64,000 bases of DNA from Christiangramia sp. (GCF_029937855.1 NZ_JAPYPC010000002.1:124001-188000); one strand, 5' to 3'; positions 53,234 through 63,660 are shown, counted from the stretch's first letter. The notes: generated by a model not told the origin, from the letters alone. Made by a program: numbers and translations.

Positions 53234-55036
53234 ATGGAACTCTATAATGAAATTTTCGAGAAATTGCCCCTACCTTGTTTGCTTCTAGAGCCGCAACAGG
53301 GAAATATTATAATTAAAAATACTAATCAGGCTTATCTTCAGTTAGCCTTAAAAAAAAGAGATGAGGTGGTGGGGTTTGAACTCCCTGAATGCCTGCCTGC
53401 TAGTTTTTTGAAATCAGATTTTTGTTTTAATAAGCTTCTGGCTTCAATAGATGAAGTATTTCAAAAAGGAAAACAAGAGATATTTGGTCCTATAAAACTT
53501 GAGAAAGAAAACCCTGGTTCAGATTCAATAGAAAAGTATTTGTCTTTAGAACTCTTACCTGTTAAACTGGAAGAGAAAAGGGATGCTTTGGTACTTATGA
53601 CCTTTCTGGATAGAACAGCTGAAATTCAGCTTAAAAGAGAACAAAAAATTATAGAAAAAAAACTAGGGGGGAACCTGGTAAATCATGGATATTTTATTGA
53701 GCACAGCGTTGATGGACTTTATTCTCTGGATCTGGAAGGTAATTTTATCAATGTGAATGAGGGCCTTGCCAACATGGCGGATATGTCTGTACAGGAATTA
53801 AAAAATATGAGCTTTATCCCATTTTGTGCAACCTATGACCGGGATAGAGTACTGGATCATTTTTTAAAAGCGGCCAAAGGTGAAAAACAGGAATTACAAG
53901 CTGATTTCTTTTCTTTTAAAGGGAGGAAATTTTCCGTGCAAATATCCCTGGCTCCTATGGAGATAAAGGGGGAAATAAAAGGCGTTTATGGCATAGCTAA
54001 GGATATCACCGAAAAACTTCAGGCGCAACTGTCCGTAAAGCAAACCCAGGAGCGGCTGCTTAAAAATGAAAAGAAATTCAAGGCACTGGTTCAGGAAGCT
54101 TCAGACCTTATTGCCATCCTGGACCTGGAAGGAAATTTTAAATTTTCAACTGAATCTTCTTACTCAGTATTACAAATATCTCCGGAGGAATTTATTGGCA
54201 GGAATGCTTTTGAATTTATACATCCCGAAGATCAGGAGCGACTGAATAAGAATCTAATGGAAATACAGCACGAAAAGCAGCTGGATATCCCTGCTTTCCG
54301 CTTTATGGATGGAGGTGGAAATTGGAGATGGCTCGAATCAAAAGCAACGAATCTTATAGACTCTCCGGAGGTGGAAGGTATAGTAATCAATTCCAGGGAT
54401 ATTACAGCTGAAATGAACCAGAAAAAAGAAATGAAGGAGCTTTATGACCGGCAAAATTTCGCCCTTATGGCTACAGGTGATTTGATCTATGACTGGGATA
54501 TCTTAAATAATAAATCAAAAAGAAATAAAGTTTTTGAAAGAAAATACGGTTATAACCTTTCCGACTATTCCGGCCTTGCCTGGATGGAGATCATAGATAA
54601 GAGGGACAGGGTCGAAGTAAAAAATAAATTTGAAGAAGCACTTAAAAACCCTTTAACAGAGAAGGTCAAGGTGCAATACCGGTTACTTAAAAGTAATGGC
54701 AAAATAGCCTATGTGATGGACCGGGCTTACATCCTAAGAAATGAAAATGGCGAAGCTACACGTGTTGTGGGGGCTATTTTAGACATGTCCAGGCATAAAA
54801 AGTTGCTAAAAAAAACAGAAACCCAGAATAAGGTGCTGAAAGAAACTGCCTGGGAACAGGCACATGTATTGAGGGGTCCCGTGGTAAGGCTTCAGGCACT
54901 TATAGGGTGCCTGGAACAGCAACAGTATGAAATTTGGGAGAGGGAAGAACTCATCCAGCTTATAAGCTTTTCTGCAAAGGAAGTGGATGATATTATAATG
55001 AACAGAATAAAAAAAATAGAAAATACTAATGTCTAG
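53234..55036 (+). CDS. Multi-PAS sensor protein with HisKA-like end but no ATPase domain
   Basis: 600 aa, soluble. Four PAS-like domains: about 1-130, 145-275 (SVDGLYSLDLEGNFINVNEG, DRDRVLDHF), 280-405 (ASDLIAILDLEGNFKFSTES, HPEDQERLNKNL, WRWLESKATNLIDS) and 405-530 (ATGDLIYDWDILNNKSKR). The C-terminus has an H-box-like helix AWEQAHVLRGPVVRLQALIG and stops about 55 residues later, with no N/G-box kinase domain. It overlaps the response-regulator gene by 8 nt. It may dimerize with, or be phosphorylated by, the kinase two genes downstream. Confidence 0.85.
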   Translation: MELYNEIFEKLPLPCLLLEPQQGNIIIKNTNQAYLQLALKKRDEVVGFELPECLPASFLKSDFCFNKLLASIDEVFQKGKQEIFGPIKLEKENPGSDSIEKYLSLELLPVKLEEKRDALVLMTFLDRTAEIQLKREQKIIEKKLGGNLVNHGYFIEHSVDGLYSLDLEGNFINVNEGLANMADMSVQELKNMSFIPFCATYDRDRVLDHFLKAAKGEKQELQADFFSFKGRKFSVQISLAPMEIKGEIKGVYGIAKDITEKLQAQLSVKQTQERLLKNEKKFKALVQEASDLIAILDLEGNFKFSTESSYSVLQISPEEFIGRNAFEFIHPEDQERLNKNLMEIQHEKQLDIPAFRFMDGGGNWRWLESKATNLIDSPEVEGIVINSRDITAEMNQKKEMKELYDRQNFALMATGDLIYDWDILNNKSKRNKVFERKYGYNLSDYSGLAWMEIIDKRDRVEVKNKFEEALKNPLTEKVKVQYRLLKSNGKIAYVMDRAYILRNENGEATRVVGAILDMSRHKKLLKKTETQNKVLKETAWEQAHVLRGPVVRLQALIGCLEQQQYEIWEREELIQLISFSAKEVDDIIMNRIKKIENTNV

Positions 55037-55478
55037 AATTAACGAAAATATTCTCAACATCATGATTGTTGAAGATGACAGGATATTTGTGAAATTGCAT
55101 GCTCATTTAATCCAGCGGGAAACCAATATTGAGCCTACAGCTTTTTTTGGTGCTGATGAGGCATTAGAATTTCTGAACGAGAATTCAGATGAGGATACAA
55201 AGTTCCTTATTTTTCTGGACCTGAATATGCCAGGAAGGAACGGTTGGGAATTTATTGAAATATGCCGGAAAAAACCCTATGTAAATAATATTTCCATAAT
55301 GATAGTGACTTCTTCCATATATAAGGCCGATCATATTCTCGCGAAAAGTTATGATGAGGTGATAGGCTTTGTAAGTAAGCCTCTAAAAAAAGAAAATGTT
55401 TGGGAAGCAATGAAAGAATTCCGTTTGCAAGAATCTGTTATGAATGGATTTGGTACTGTCGAAAAAAATATTGGATAA
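55029..55478 (+). CDS. Single-domain response regulator
   Basis: 149 aa, receiver domain only. Acidic pocket MIVEDD, phosphoacceptor Asp in FLIFLDLNMPGRNGWEF, Thr/Ser switch IMIVTSSIYKAD and Lys in GFVSKPLKKE. No DNA-binding domain, so it acts by protein contact. It overlaps the PAS gene start-to-stop and directly abuts the downstream histidine kinase gene. Confidence 0.92.
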   Translation: MSRINENILNIMIVEDDRIFVKLHAHLIQRETNIEPTAFFGADEALEFLNENSDEDTKFLIFLDLNMPGRNGWEFIEICRKKPYVNNISIMIVTSSIYKADHILAKSYDEVIGFVSKPLKKENVWEAMKEFRLQESVMNGFGTVEKNIG

Positions 55479-55493
55479 GTGCCTGTTGAAGTT

Positions 55494-56687
55494 ATGCTGA
55501 ATACTGAAAATATGAATGCTGAGCTAAGAGAATATCAACGCATCAAGAAACTCAGTGAATTCGATCTGGATTACACAGATTTGCATGAATATTTAAAAAA
55601 TTACGTGGAGTTAGCTGCAAAAATAGCAGGTACTCCAATTTCTATCATTAATCTTATTGATAATCTTATCCAGTGGTCCGTTTCAACTAAAAACTCTCCC
55701 ATAGAACAAAGGCCGAGAGAAGAATCTGCCTGTACTTATACCATTGAAACAGAAGATTACCTTGAAATCCCCCGTATGGATTTGGAGAGCCGTTTTAAAA
55801 ATAAACCCTATGTTAAAACAGAAGGAGGATTCAAATATTATCTCGGTATTCCCCTTACACTGAATTCTGGCGAGAATATTGGATCAATTTGCGTGCTAAA
55901 TACAAAGGAAACATCTATTTCTAACGATACCATTTACCATCTTAAACTTATTGCAGGCGAGATAGTACAGAAGCTTGAAATGAAAAAGAAAATACGAGAC
56001 CTGGATTTTTCGCTGGTAGAAGCTGTTAAAATAAAAAATCAGGTAGCGCACGATATTCGAGGCCCAATTAATGGAATTGTGGGATTATCTGAAATGATGA
56101 AAAATAAAGAAATTCCGGAAGATGAATTAATACCTTATATTGAACTCATCCATAATTCCGGAAAGGGGCTTATGGAACTTACCAGCGATATCCTGGACCT
56201 GGACATCGAAAGACAACTGAATTCCACAACCTATAATTTAGAAGAACTTGGAGATCACCTGCTGCGGCTCTATAAGCCAGGAGCCGATCTAAAGAATATA
56301 AATTTGCAGGTGAAGCATGACAGCGCCACGGCCAGGCAAAGGTTTTCAAAAAAGAAACTGCTTTCTATCATAGGGAACCTGATATCTAACGCCATTAAAT
56401 TTACCGGAGAAGCCGGTACCATCAAGGTTTTACTGGATATAGATGATAAGCAACAAAACAAACTCCTGCTAATTTCTGTTAGCGATAATGGTAAAGGCCT
56501 CCCTCATTCAATTATAGATATTATTTCTAATGAATGTAGAAGCACTTTAGGTACCCTCGGGGAAAAGGGTTTTGGACTTGGTTTAAAGCTTGTGGATGAA
56601 ATGGTAAGCTCCAGGAATGGTAAAATGAAAATAACCTCTGCCAGGTCTTTAGGGACAGAAATTAATATTAGTATTCCCTTGAATTAA
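55494..56687 (+). CDS. GAF-domain sensor histidine kinase
   Basis: About 397 aa from ATG 55494; a GTG at 55479 directly after the previous stop is an alternative. GAF domain (about 25-165, GTPISIINLIDNLIQWSVS, YYLGIPLTLNSGENIGSICV), H-box QVAHDIRGPINGIVGLSEMM, N-box LLSIIGNLISNAIKFTGE, G1 VSDNGKGLP and G2 GEKGFGLGLKLV. Complete kinase core, cytoplasmic. It presumably serves the response regulator and the kinase-less PAS protein upstream. Confidence 0.92.
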   Translation: MLNTENMNAELREYQRIKKLSEFDLDYTDLHEYLKNYVELAAKIAGTPISIINLIDNLIQWSVSTKNSPIEQRPREESACTYTIETEDYLEIPRMDLESRFKNKPYVKTEGGFKYYLGIPLTLNSGENIGSICVLNTKETSISNDTIYHLKLIAGEIVQKLEMKKKIRDLDFSLVEAVKIKNQVAHDIRGPINGIVGLSEMMKNKEIPEDELIPYIELIHNSGKGLMELTSDILDLDIERQLNSTTYNLEELGDHLLRLYKPGADLKNINLQVKHDSATARQRFSKKKLLSIIGNLISNAIKFTGEAGTIKVLLDIDDKQQNKLLLISVSDNGKGLPHSIIDIISNECRSTLGTLGEKGFGLGLKLVDEMVSSRNGKMKITSARSLGTEINISIPLN

Positions 56688-56853
56688 ACGACTGTTTTTT
56701 GAAATGGAAATCGCTTTTCAGGATATAGGGTTTCTTTTCTCTTTAAGAATAGGTACTTTTGCAGGCGAAGATCAAAAATAAATTTTTGTACATTTTCGTT
56801 AATTTTAAGCCTGGTCCGGGGAAATTAATTTCAGCAATCGGTTCTAAAAAGCA

Positions 56854-58920
56854 ATGATACAAAGCTTACTATATAAATTACTTTTTCTTTTCATTCTATT
56901 CACCGGTTTTTTAACCCAGGCGCAGATATACGATCCTGTAGAATGGTCCGCTTCCGTAGAAAAAATTGAAGAAAGTGAAGATGAGTATCGGCTTATTATA
57001 GATGCTAATATTGAAAAGGACTGGCATCTTTATGCGCAGAATGTCCCTGAAGGGGGGCCTATTCCTACTAGTTTTTCTTTTGGGGAGAATGATAACTTTG
57101 AGTTAGTTGGGGATACTGAAGAAGAAGAGGGAAAAACGGTAAATGATCCCGTTTTTGGAATGCGTATTAAATTTTTTGAAGATCAGGTTACTTTTCGTCA
57201 AAATATAAAATTATTAAAAGAAACTGCGGTAGTTAATGCTACGGTAGAATTTATGGTTTGCGATGATGAAAGATGTCTCCCGCCCGCTATAGAAAAATTT
57301 AAAATCTATGTTCCTGAAGCATCCGGTGAAGGATTAACAACAGGATCCACGACTGCAGGTGGGACAGAGATAGATGCTCATGCTAATTCTGTTTCCGAAG
57401 TTGATAAGGCTGAAGGAGTAGAGCTCAATAATCCTGAAGAAAAACGCTCTTTCTGGGGTATATTTATAGTGGCATTTTTATCAGGATTCGCAGCTTTACT
57501 TACACCTTGTGTTTTCCCTATGATCCCTATGACGGTTAGTTTTTTTACCAAACAAAGTAAATCAAGGGGATTGGGAATTAGAAATGCTATTTTCTACGGA
57601 ATTTCCATCGTGGTGATCTATGTGCTTTTGGGAACATTGGTAACGCTTATTTTTGGAGCCGATTCTTTAAACGCCCTTTCTACTAATGTTTGGTTTAATC
57701 TCATCTTTTTTATCCTCCTGGTGATTTTTGCCATTTCTTTTATGGGTGCTTTTGAGATTGTTTTGCCGAGCAGTTGGGGAACCAAGATCGATTCAAAAGC
57801 TGATAAAGGAGGTTTGGTAGGAATATTTTTTATGGCTCTTGCCCTGGCAATTGTGTCTTTTTCCTGTACCGGCCCAATTGTAGGCACTTTATTAGTAGAA
57901 GCCGCTTCTAAAGGAGGAATTGCTCCAATTATTGGGATGCTGGGCTTCTCGCTGGCTATTGCTTTGCCCTTTGCTTTTTTTGCAGCGTTTCCGGGATGGT
58001 TAAATTCCCTGCCACGATCAGGTGGCTGGTTGAATACGGTAAAAGTCACCTTGGGTTTTCTTGAGCTGGCGCTGGCTTTCAAATTCTTATCTAATGCAGA
58101 TCTGGTTTTACAATTGCATATTCTGGAACGGGAGATATTCCTGGCCATCTGGATTGCGATATTTGGTATGCTCGCTCTTTATTTATTCGGAAAGATCCGG
58201 TTGCCACATGATTCAAAAGAAGATCATATTTCTGTAGGTCGTTTAATAACAGGACTTATAGCCTTGATATTTACAATTTATCTTATTCCTGGTTTATGGG
58301 GTGCTCCCCTGAAAATTATTAGTGGCTTCCCACCGCCATTACAGTATAGTGAGTCACCTGATGGAATAGGCCGTTCAAAAGGAGGTAATTATATACCAAA
58401 CTCTGAAAGTCTGCCGGAGGGAGCTGAATACGGACCACATGATTTAATTTCTTTCCATGATTATGAAGACGGATTGGCTCATGCGAAGGAAAAAAATCTG
58501 CCGGTGTTGATCGATTTTACCGGGCATGCCTGTGTGAATTGTAGAAAAATGGAGGAGCGCGTCTGGAGCGAGCCTCAGGTATTGGAAACATTGAGAAATG
58601 AGGTGGTGTTAGTGTCGCTTTATGTAGATGATAAGCGAAAACTTCCGGAAAATGAACAATATGTTTCTGAAGTCACCGGTAAGGAAATTGAAAGTATAGG
58701 TAACAAATGGAGTGATTTTCAAATAAGCAGATATAAAGCGAATGCCCAGCCTTATTATGTATTAATAGATCATAACGAGGAGATGCTCGTATCGCCTTCA
58801 GCCTATCAACCAGATGCAGAGGAGTATCTAAACTGGTTAAAAGAAGGAGTAGATAATTTTAAAGCTTCAAATTCCGCAGCCCAGGATTTGAAGGGAGAAT
58901 CGGAGAGTATCTTTCAATAG
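56854..58920 (+). CDS. dsbD: DsbD-type protein-disulfide reductase
   Basis: 688 aa. Signal peptide (1-24); N-terminal DsbD-alpha-like beta domain (about 30-160, DWHLYAQNVPEGGPIPTSF); eight-helix membrane core with reactive cysteines in SGFAALLTPCVFPMIPM and FSCTGPIVGTLLV; C-terminal thioredoxin domain with CxxC in FTGHACVNCRKMEERVW. It passes electrons from cytoplasmic thioredoxin to periplasmic thiols. Monocistronic; the next gene converges on it. Confidence 0.93.
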   Translation: MIQSLLYKLLFLFILFTGFLTQAQIYDPVEWSASVEKIEESEDEYRLIIDANIEKDWHLYAQNVPEGGPIPTSFSFGENDNFELVGDTEEEEGKTVNDPVFGMRIKFFEDQVTFRQNIKLLKETAVVNATVEFMVCDDERCLPPAIEKFKIYVPEASGEGLTTGSTTAGGTEIDAHANSVSEVDKAEGVELNNPEEKRSFWGIFIVAFLSGFAALLTPCVFPMIPMTVSFFTKQSKSRGLGIRNAIFYGISIVVIYVLLGTLVTLIFGADSLNALSTNVWFNLIFFILLVIFAISFMGAFEIVLPSSWGTKIDSKADKGGLVGIFFMALALAIVSFSCTGPIVGTLLVEAASKGGIAPIIGMLGFSLAIALPFAFFAAFPGWLNSLPRSGGWLNTVKVTLGFLELALAFKFLSNADLVLQLHILEREIFLAIWIAIFGMLALYLFGKIRLPHDSKEDHISVGRLITGLIALIFTIYLIPGLWGAPLKIISGFPPPLQYSESPDGIGRSKGGNYIPNSESLPEGAEYGPHDLISFHDYEDGLAHAKEKNLPVLIDFTGHACVNCRKMEERVWSEPQVLETLRNEVVLVSLYVDDKRKLPENEQYVSEVTGKEIESIGNKWSDFQISRYKANAQPYYVLIDHNEEMLVSPSAYQPDAEEYLNWLKEGVDNFKASNSAAQDLKGESESIFQ

Positions 58921-58924
58921 GCTG

Positions 58925-59428
58925 TTATTTTTTACGGCGGTAAATTCCCTGGAAAGAATTATCTAAAAATTTTCCCTGAAGATCATAAATTTCCCAATTC
59001 TGGGTAACAGTTCCATCTGCGTTTTTTATCCACGTGATCTGGTTATAATATGTTCCTTTTTCCCCCTGCGTTGGTTCGCTTTTTAAGATCATGCTATTAA
59101 TCTTGGCTTTTCCTTTTAGTTTCAGGATATTTCCCGTATTGCTTATCCAGAGTTGATTCCAGGTCTTATCTGTGGGATCATAATAATTATAACTTTTACC
59201 AGATCCACCTTTTTCACCGATCCAGTTTTCATTGATAATACAATTGTCTTCCAGTTTTTTCACCAGGTTTTCTCCAATCTTATCTCCTTCTGTATTGAAT
59301 ACTTCCCAATCTCCAATCCAAAAGTCGAATTGCTGATGTTCAGGAGAGCAACAGGCACAACCTACTTGCTGGGCATAACTATGAACTGAAATAAAAATAA
59401 ACAGCAAGAAAAATAATTTATACTTCAT
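58925..59428 (-). CDS. Secreted DUF1579-like protein, 167 aa
   Basis: Signal peptide (1-19, HSYAQ), three Cys in VGCACCSPE and the motif FDFWIGDWEV common in lipocalin-like DUF1579-type proteins. The rest is beta-rich (YNYYDPTDKTWNQLWI, TQNWEIYDLQG). Function unknown. Convergent with the dsbD gene, 4 nt apart. Confidence 0.72.
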   Translation of the reverse strand: MKYKLFFLLFIFISVHSYAQQVGCACCSPEHQQFDFWIGDWEVFNTEGDKIGENLVKKLEDNCIINENWIGEKGGSGKSYNYYDPTDKTWNQLWISNTGNILKLKGKAKINSMILKSEPTQGEKGTYYNQITWIKNADGTVTQNWEIYDLQGKFLDNSFQGIYRRKK

Positions 59429-59511
59429 GGAACCGAATTTCAGAATAAGTTATCTAAAAAATCTTACATGCCTGAACTTTTGATCTGAGTCGGCCAGTTT
59501 TCGCATTCAGA

Positions 59512-59736
59512 TTAATCAACCGCTTTATTTTTATTTCTTTTTTTTAGCTGTTTATCTTCTTCCATCCATTCTTCTCTTTTCTTCATTAAATTATAGGCCA
59601 TATAGCCACCTGCTAATAATGAGAAAGCGCCAATTCCTACTCTACCGCCTTTTACAGCCAGATGCTTGGCTCCTCGAAGAACAGTCCCCCGAACTAGAAA
59701 TTTGCTGGCTAATTTTAAAACATGACTTAAATTCAT
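59512..59736 (-). CDS. Small basic membrane-associated protein, 74 aa
   Basis: MNLSHVLKLASKFLVRG-type amphipathic N-terminus, one short hydrophobic segment (VGIGAFSLLAGGYMAYNLM) and a highly charged tail (EEWMEEDKQLKKRNKN). No known family is recognised. It is 83 bp upstream of the DUF1579-like gene on the same strand. Confidence 0.6.
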   Translation of the reverse strand: MNLSHVLKLASKFLVRGTVLRGAKHLAVKGGRVGIGAFSLLAGGYMAYNLMKKREEWMEEDKQLKKRNKNKAVD

Positions 59737-59960
59737 AATATTGTTTTTTTTATTGTGGATTATGAATCAGGTTTTTCCTGATGCTTGTTCTATTTATATA
59801 TTGTTTTATAATGAGTTGGAATATTTATTCAGCCTCATATTTTCCTGTCTTTAAGATGTAAAATAGGAATGTGAATCCGCGTTAAAATAGCTCCAAATAA
59901 CAGATTTTTAACTTCTATAAACGATACCAAATTATTGTTCGTTATATCTTCGTAAAAAAT

Positions 59961-60977
59961 ATGATTTTGAAAAGATTTCTTTTTTTAGGTATCCTAAGTA
60001 TTTCTGTTTTATCATGTGGTAGTGATGATGATTTAAACTCTGGGGTAGAAACTTCTAATACTGCTCATTTATATGCAACTACTCATAACGGGCAGGTGAG
60101 GCGCTACGATATTAACAATGGGGTAACCACAAATTATAATGTTGCTTCCACAGATATGGAAGGTTTTTTCTATGCTGCTGAAGAGGATGCGTTTACTGTG
60201 GTTTCCAGATCTTCTAATCAAATTGAATCCTATCTGAATATTGATGAACTTGGTGAGGGTGGTACCAGGAATCCTGAATTAGGGCTGGTAGGTACCGCAG
60301 ATCTTGAGAGTCCCAGGGATCTTGCTGTAAATGGATCTTTTTATGTGGTTTCTGATGATACCGATTTGGATGGGGATGAAACAACCGCTGAAGGTAGGTT
60401 ATTCGTTTACGCGAAAACAGAAACAGGCTTTAGTTTAAGAAACATCCTGATCACAAAATTTAGAGTTTGGGGACTGGAATTTGTAGGCTCAGATCTTTAT
60501 GCCGCCGTAGATGGAACCAATAAATTAGCACTTTACAAAAATTTTATAGAGACGAATACCAATAATAGAATTGTAACAGCCGATAAAATTGTTGGTTTCC
60601 AGGGGCTCATTAGGACGCATGGTTTAGATTACGATAATGGTATTATGGTGCTTTCAGATATTGGAGAAGCTGAATCAGCTACAGATGGTGCTCTTCATAT
60701 TATCCAGGATTTCGATGCCAAATTTAGCAATACGGCGAATGGAGGTTTCATTCAAAGCCAGGATCAATTAAGGATATTTGGAGGTAACACCTTATTGGGA
60801 AATCCTGTGAACATAGTTTATGATGCTGCGTATAATGTGATTTTTGTTGCTGAAGCCTTAAATAAAGGCGGTCGGGTCCTTGCTTTTAATGATGCCACTT
60901 CTATTTCTGGTAATATTGCGCCAGACTTAAAATATGAACTGCCAGGCGTTTCTTCAGTGTTTTATTTTACTGAATAA
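59961..60977 (+). CDS. Lipoprotein with beta-propeller-like repeats, 338 aa
   Basis: Lipoprotein signal with Cys in ISVLSCGSDDD. The body is a string of beta strands with propeller-like blades (TTHNGQVRRYDINNG, SPRDLAVNGSFYVVSDD, KLALYKNF, IVYDAAYNVIFVAEALNKGG). No catalytic motif. Family not recognised; cell-envelope binding is possible. Confidence 0.7.
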   Translation: MILKRFLFLGILSISVLSCGSDDDLNSGVETSNTAHLYATTHNGQVRRYDINNGVTTNYNVASTDMEGFFYAAEEDAFTVVSRSSNQIESYLNIDELGEGGTRNPELGLVGTADLESPRDLAVNGSFYVVSDDTDLDGDETTAEGRLFVYAKTETGFSLRNILITKFRVWGLEFVGSDLYAAVDGTNKLALYKNFIETNTNNRIVTADKIVGFQGLIRTHGLDYDNGIMVLSDIGEAESATDGALHIIQDFDAKFSNTANGGFIQSQDQLRIFGGNTLLGNPVNIVYDAAYNVIFVAEALNKGGRVLAFNDATSISGNIAPDLKYELPGVSSVFYFTE

Positions 60978-61099
60978 TTTTTCGAATGCAGGCTTAAAGT
61001 AAAATAATTTTTTCTTTGAACCTCTTTCAAATTCAGGCCTTTCAAAGCTATAACAGCCGGTTTTAATTGAAGTTTAACGGGCAGAAGAAAAATTTGATA

Positions 61100-61107
61100 T
61101 ACTTTTG
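61100..61107 (+). promoter_or_regulatory. -7 box of topA
   Basis: TACTTTTG matches TAnnTTTG and lies 21 nt before the topA ATG. No clear -33 box at the ideal distance. Confidence 0.5.
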
Positions 61108-61128
61108 CATTTACAAACCAACAGATTT

Positions 61129-63657
61129 ATGGCTAAGAATTTAGTGATTGTTGAGTCTCCAGCGAAGGCTAAAACCATTGAAAAATTTCTGGGAAAAGAT
61201 TATAAAGTTGCCTCCAGTTTTGGACATATAGCAGATCTTCCTACTAAAGAAATTGGGGTAGATACAGAAGGAGATTTCACACCTAAATATATTGTATCGA
61301 AAGATAAAAAGGATGTAGTTAAAAAACTTAAAGGGCTCGCTAAAGATGCAGAAATGGTATGGCTTGCCAGTGATGAAGACCGCGAGGGGGAGGCGATTGC
61401 CTGGCATTTGGCTGAAGAGCTCAAACTCAAGGATGAAAAGACCAGACGGATTGTTTTTCATGAAATCACAAAATCGGCCATCCTTAGGGCGATAGAAAAT
61501 CCACGAAAAATAGATTACAATCTCGTAAATGCGCAACAGGCAAGACGTGTTCTTGATAGATTGGTGGGCTACGAGTTATCGCCGGTATTATGGAGAAAGG
61601 TCAAAGGCGGACTTTCCGCAGGCCGTGTGCAGTCAGTAGCAGTGAGACTTATCGTAGAAAGAGAGCGTGAAATTCAGGATTTTACTCCTGAAGCTTCTTA
61701 TAGAATAGATGCCGAATTTTCTACAGAAGATGGAAAATCCTTTAAAGCAAAGATTCCTAAAAATTTTGAGACAAAAGAGGAAGCTGAAAAGTTTCTGAAT
61801 GATAACCTTGGCGCCAATTTTAAAGTAGCAGATTTAACTACAAAACCGGCTAAGAAAAATCCGGCACCTCCTTTTACAACCTCCACCTTACAACAGGAGG
61901 CAGCCAGAAAATTATATTTTTCAGTAGGAAAGACCATGACCCTGGCTCAGCGTTTATACGAAGCAGGACATATTACCTATATGAGGACTGATAGTGTTAA
62001 CCTTTCAGAAGATGCCAGAAAAGGAGCTAAAGAAGAAATTCTAAAAGCGTATGGCGAGAAATATTCGAAAACGCGTCAGTTTAAAGGAAAGTCTAAAGGT
62101 GCTCAGGAAGCTCACGAGGCCATAAGACCCACAGGTTTTGAAAAACATTCTATTTCTGCCGAAAGGGATCAGCAGCGACTGTATGAGCTTATTTGGAAAA
62201 GGGCAATTGCCTCTCAAATGAGCGACGCCCAATTAGAAAGGACTAATGTCAAGATTGAAGCAAATAAACATGATAATCATTTTACTGCGAATGGAGAAGT
62301 TCTGAAATTTGATGGTTTCTTAAAGGTTTACCTGGAAGGAAGCGATGAAGAAGATGAAGAACAAAGCGGAATGCTGCCGGCTCTTAAGGTAAATCAACCA
62401 CTAAATAATGAATATATCACCGCTACAGAAAGGTTTACAAGACCGCCCTACAGATATACCGAAGCTTCTTTAGTTAAGAAACTTGAAGAATTAGGCATTG
62501 GTAGACCTTCTACTTATGCTCCTACTATTTCTACAGTACAAAGTAGGAATTATATTGAAAAAGGATCTGTAGATGGAACCGAAAGGGAATATGTGCAGTT
62601 TCGGCTGAAAAATGATAAGCTTTCTGAAAAAAAATTAACCGAAACCGTTGGTAGTGATAAAGGTAAGTTGGTCCCTACTGCTACGGGAATGGTGGTGAAC
62701 GACTTTTTGGTTAACCATTTCTCTAATATCCTGGATTATAATTTCACGGCAAAAGTTGAAGAAAGCTTCGACAATATTGCGGAAGGAAATAGGGAGTGGA
62801 CCGCCATGATGAAAGATTTTTATAAGGATTTTCATCCTCATGTACAGGATGTGGCGAAAAATGCCGATAGGGAAGTAGGGGAGCGGATCCTTGGTAAAGA
62901 TCCTGAAAGTGGAAAGCCGGTGAGCGTAAGATTAGGAAAATTCGGGCCCATGGTTCAGATTGGAAGTGTGGAGGATGATGAAAAGCCGAAATTCGCCAGT
63001 CTAAGTCCAGATCAGAATATGGAAACGCTTACTTATGAGGAAGCGATGGATCTATTCCAGCTTCCGAAGAAATTAGGCGAATATAAGGGAGAGGTTGTAG
63101 AGGTTAACAATGGTAGATATGGACCTTATGTAAGATTTGGTAAAAAATTCGTTTCACTGGAAAAAGGAGAAGATCCATTGAATGTGGACTTTGAGCGTGC
63201 GATGGAACTGGTGAAGGAAAAAGAAAAGGCTGATGCTCCAATCTATACATATAAAGAAATGCCTGTTCAGAAGGGTGTAGGAAGATTCGGCCCTTATTTG
63301 AAATGGAATAATATGTTCATTAACGTGAACAAGAAGTATGATTTTGATAATCTTTCTGATAATGATATTGAACAACTTATAGAAGATAAGCTTCAGAAAG
63401 AGCGTGATAAATTAATTCAACACTGGGAAGAAGAAGGTATTCGGCTTGAAAAAGCGAGATGGGGAAGATTTAACCTTATTAAGGGCAAAACAAAAGTAGA
63501 ATTGCCAAAAACTACAAAGGCTGATGAATTAACCCTGGAAGAGGCAAAAGATATCCTGGAAAAAAATACCAAGAAGAAGAAAACCACCAAAAAGACGAGT
63601 ACGGCTAAAAAAAGCACGTCCAAAAAGTCGACGAAAAAAACTACGAAAAAGAAATAA
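61129..63657 (+). CDS. topA: DNA topoisomerase I
   Basis: 842 aa from MAKNLVIVESPAKAKTIEKF (ATG 61129); an upstream in-frame codon at 61105 would add 8 residues across the promoter. TOPRIM domain with Glu in VESPAKAK and the acidic motif SDEDREGEAIAWHL, active Tyr in GHITYMRTDSVNLS, and PPFTTSTLQQEA and GIGRPSTYAPT. The C-terminus has topoisomerase-associated repeats (GRYGPYVRFGKKFVSLE, GRFGPYLKWNNMFINV) instead of Zn fingers, and a Lys/Thr-rich tail. Relaxes negative supercoils. Confidence 0.97.
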   Translation: MAKNLVIVESPAKAKTIEKFLGKDYKVASSFGHIADLPTKEIGVDTEGDFTPKYIVSKDKKDVVKKLKGLAKDAEMVWLASDEDREGEAIAWHLAEELKLKDEKTRRIVFHEITKSAILRAIENPRKIDYNLVNAQQARRVLDRLVGYELSPVLWRKVKGGLSAGRVQSVAVRLIVEREREIQDFTPEASYRIDAEFSTEDGKSFKAKIPKNFETKEEAEKFLNDNLGANFKVADLTTKPAKKNPAPPFTTSTLQQEAARKLYFSVGKTMTLAQRLYEAGHITYMRTDSVNLSEDARKGAKEEILKAYGEKYSKTRQFKGKSKGAQEAHEAIRPTGFEKHSISAERDQQRLYELIWKRAIASQMSDAQLERTNVKIEANKHDNHFTANGEVLKFDGFLKVYLEGSDEEDEEQSGMLPALKVNQPLNNEYITATERFTRPPYRYTEASLVKKLEELGIGRPSTYAPTISTVQSRNYIEKGSVDGTEREYVQFRLKNDKLSEKKLTETVGSDKGKLVPTATGMVVNDFLVNHFSNILDYNFTAKVEESFDNIAEGNREWTAMMKDFYKDFHPHVQDVAKNADREVGERILGKDPESGKPVSVRLGKFGPMVQIGSVEDDEKPKFASLSPDQNMETLTYEEAMDLFQLPKKLGEYKGEVVEVNNGRYGPYVRFGKKFVSLEKGEDPLNVDFERAMELVKEKEKADAPIYTYKEMPVQKGVGRFGPYLKWNNMFINVNKKYDFDNLSDNDIEQLIEDKLQKERDKLIQHWEEEGIRLEKARWGRFNLIKGKTKVELPKTTKADELTLEEAKDILEKNTKKKKTTKKTSTAKKSTSKKSTKKTTKKK

Positions 63658-63660
63658 AGC

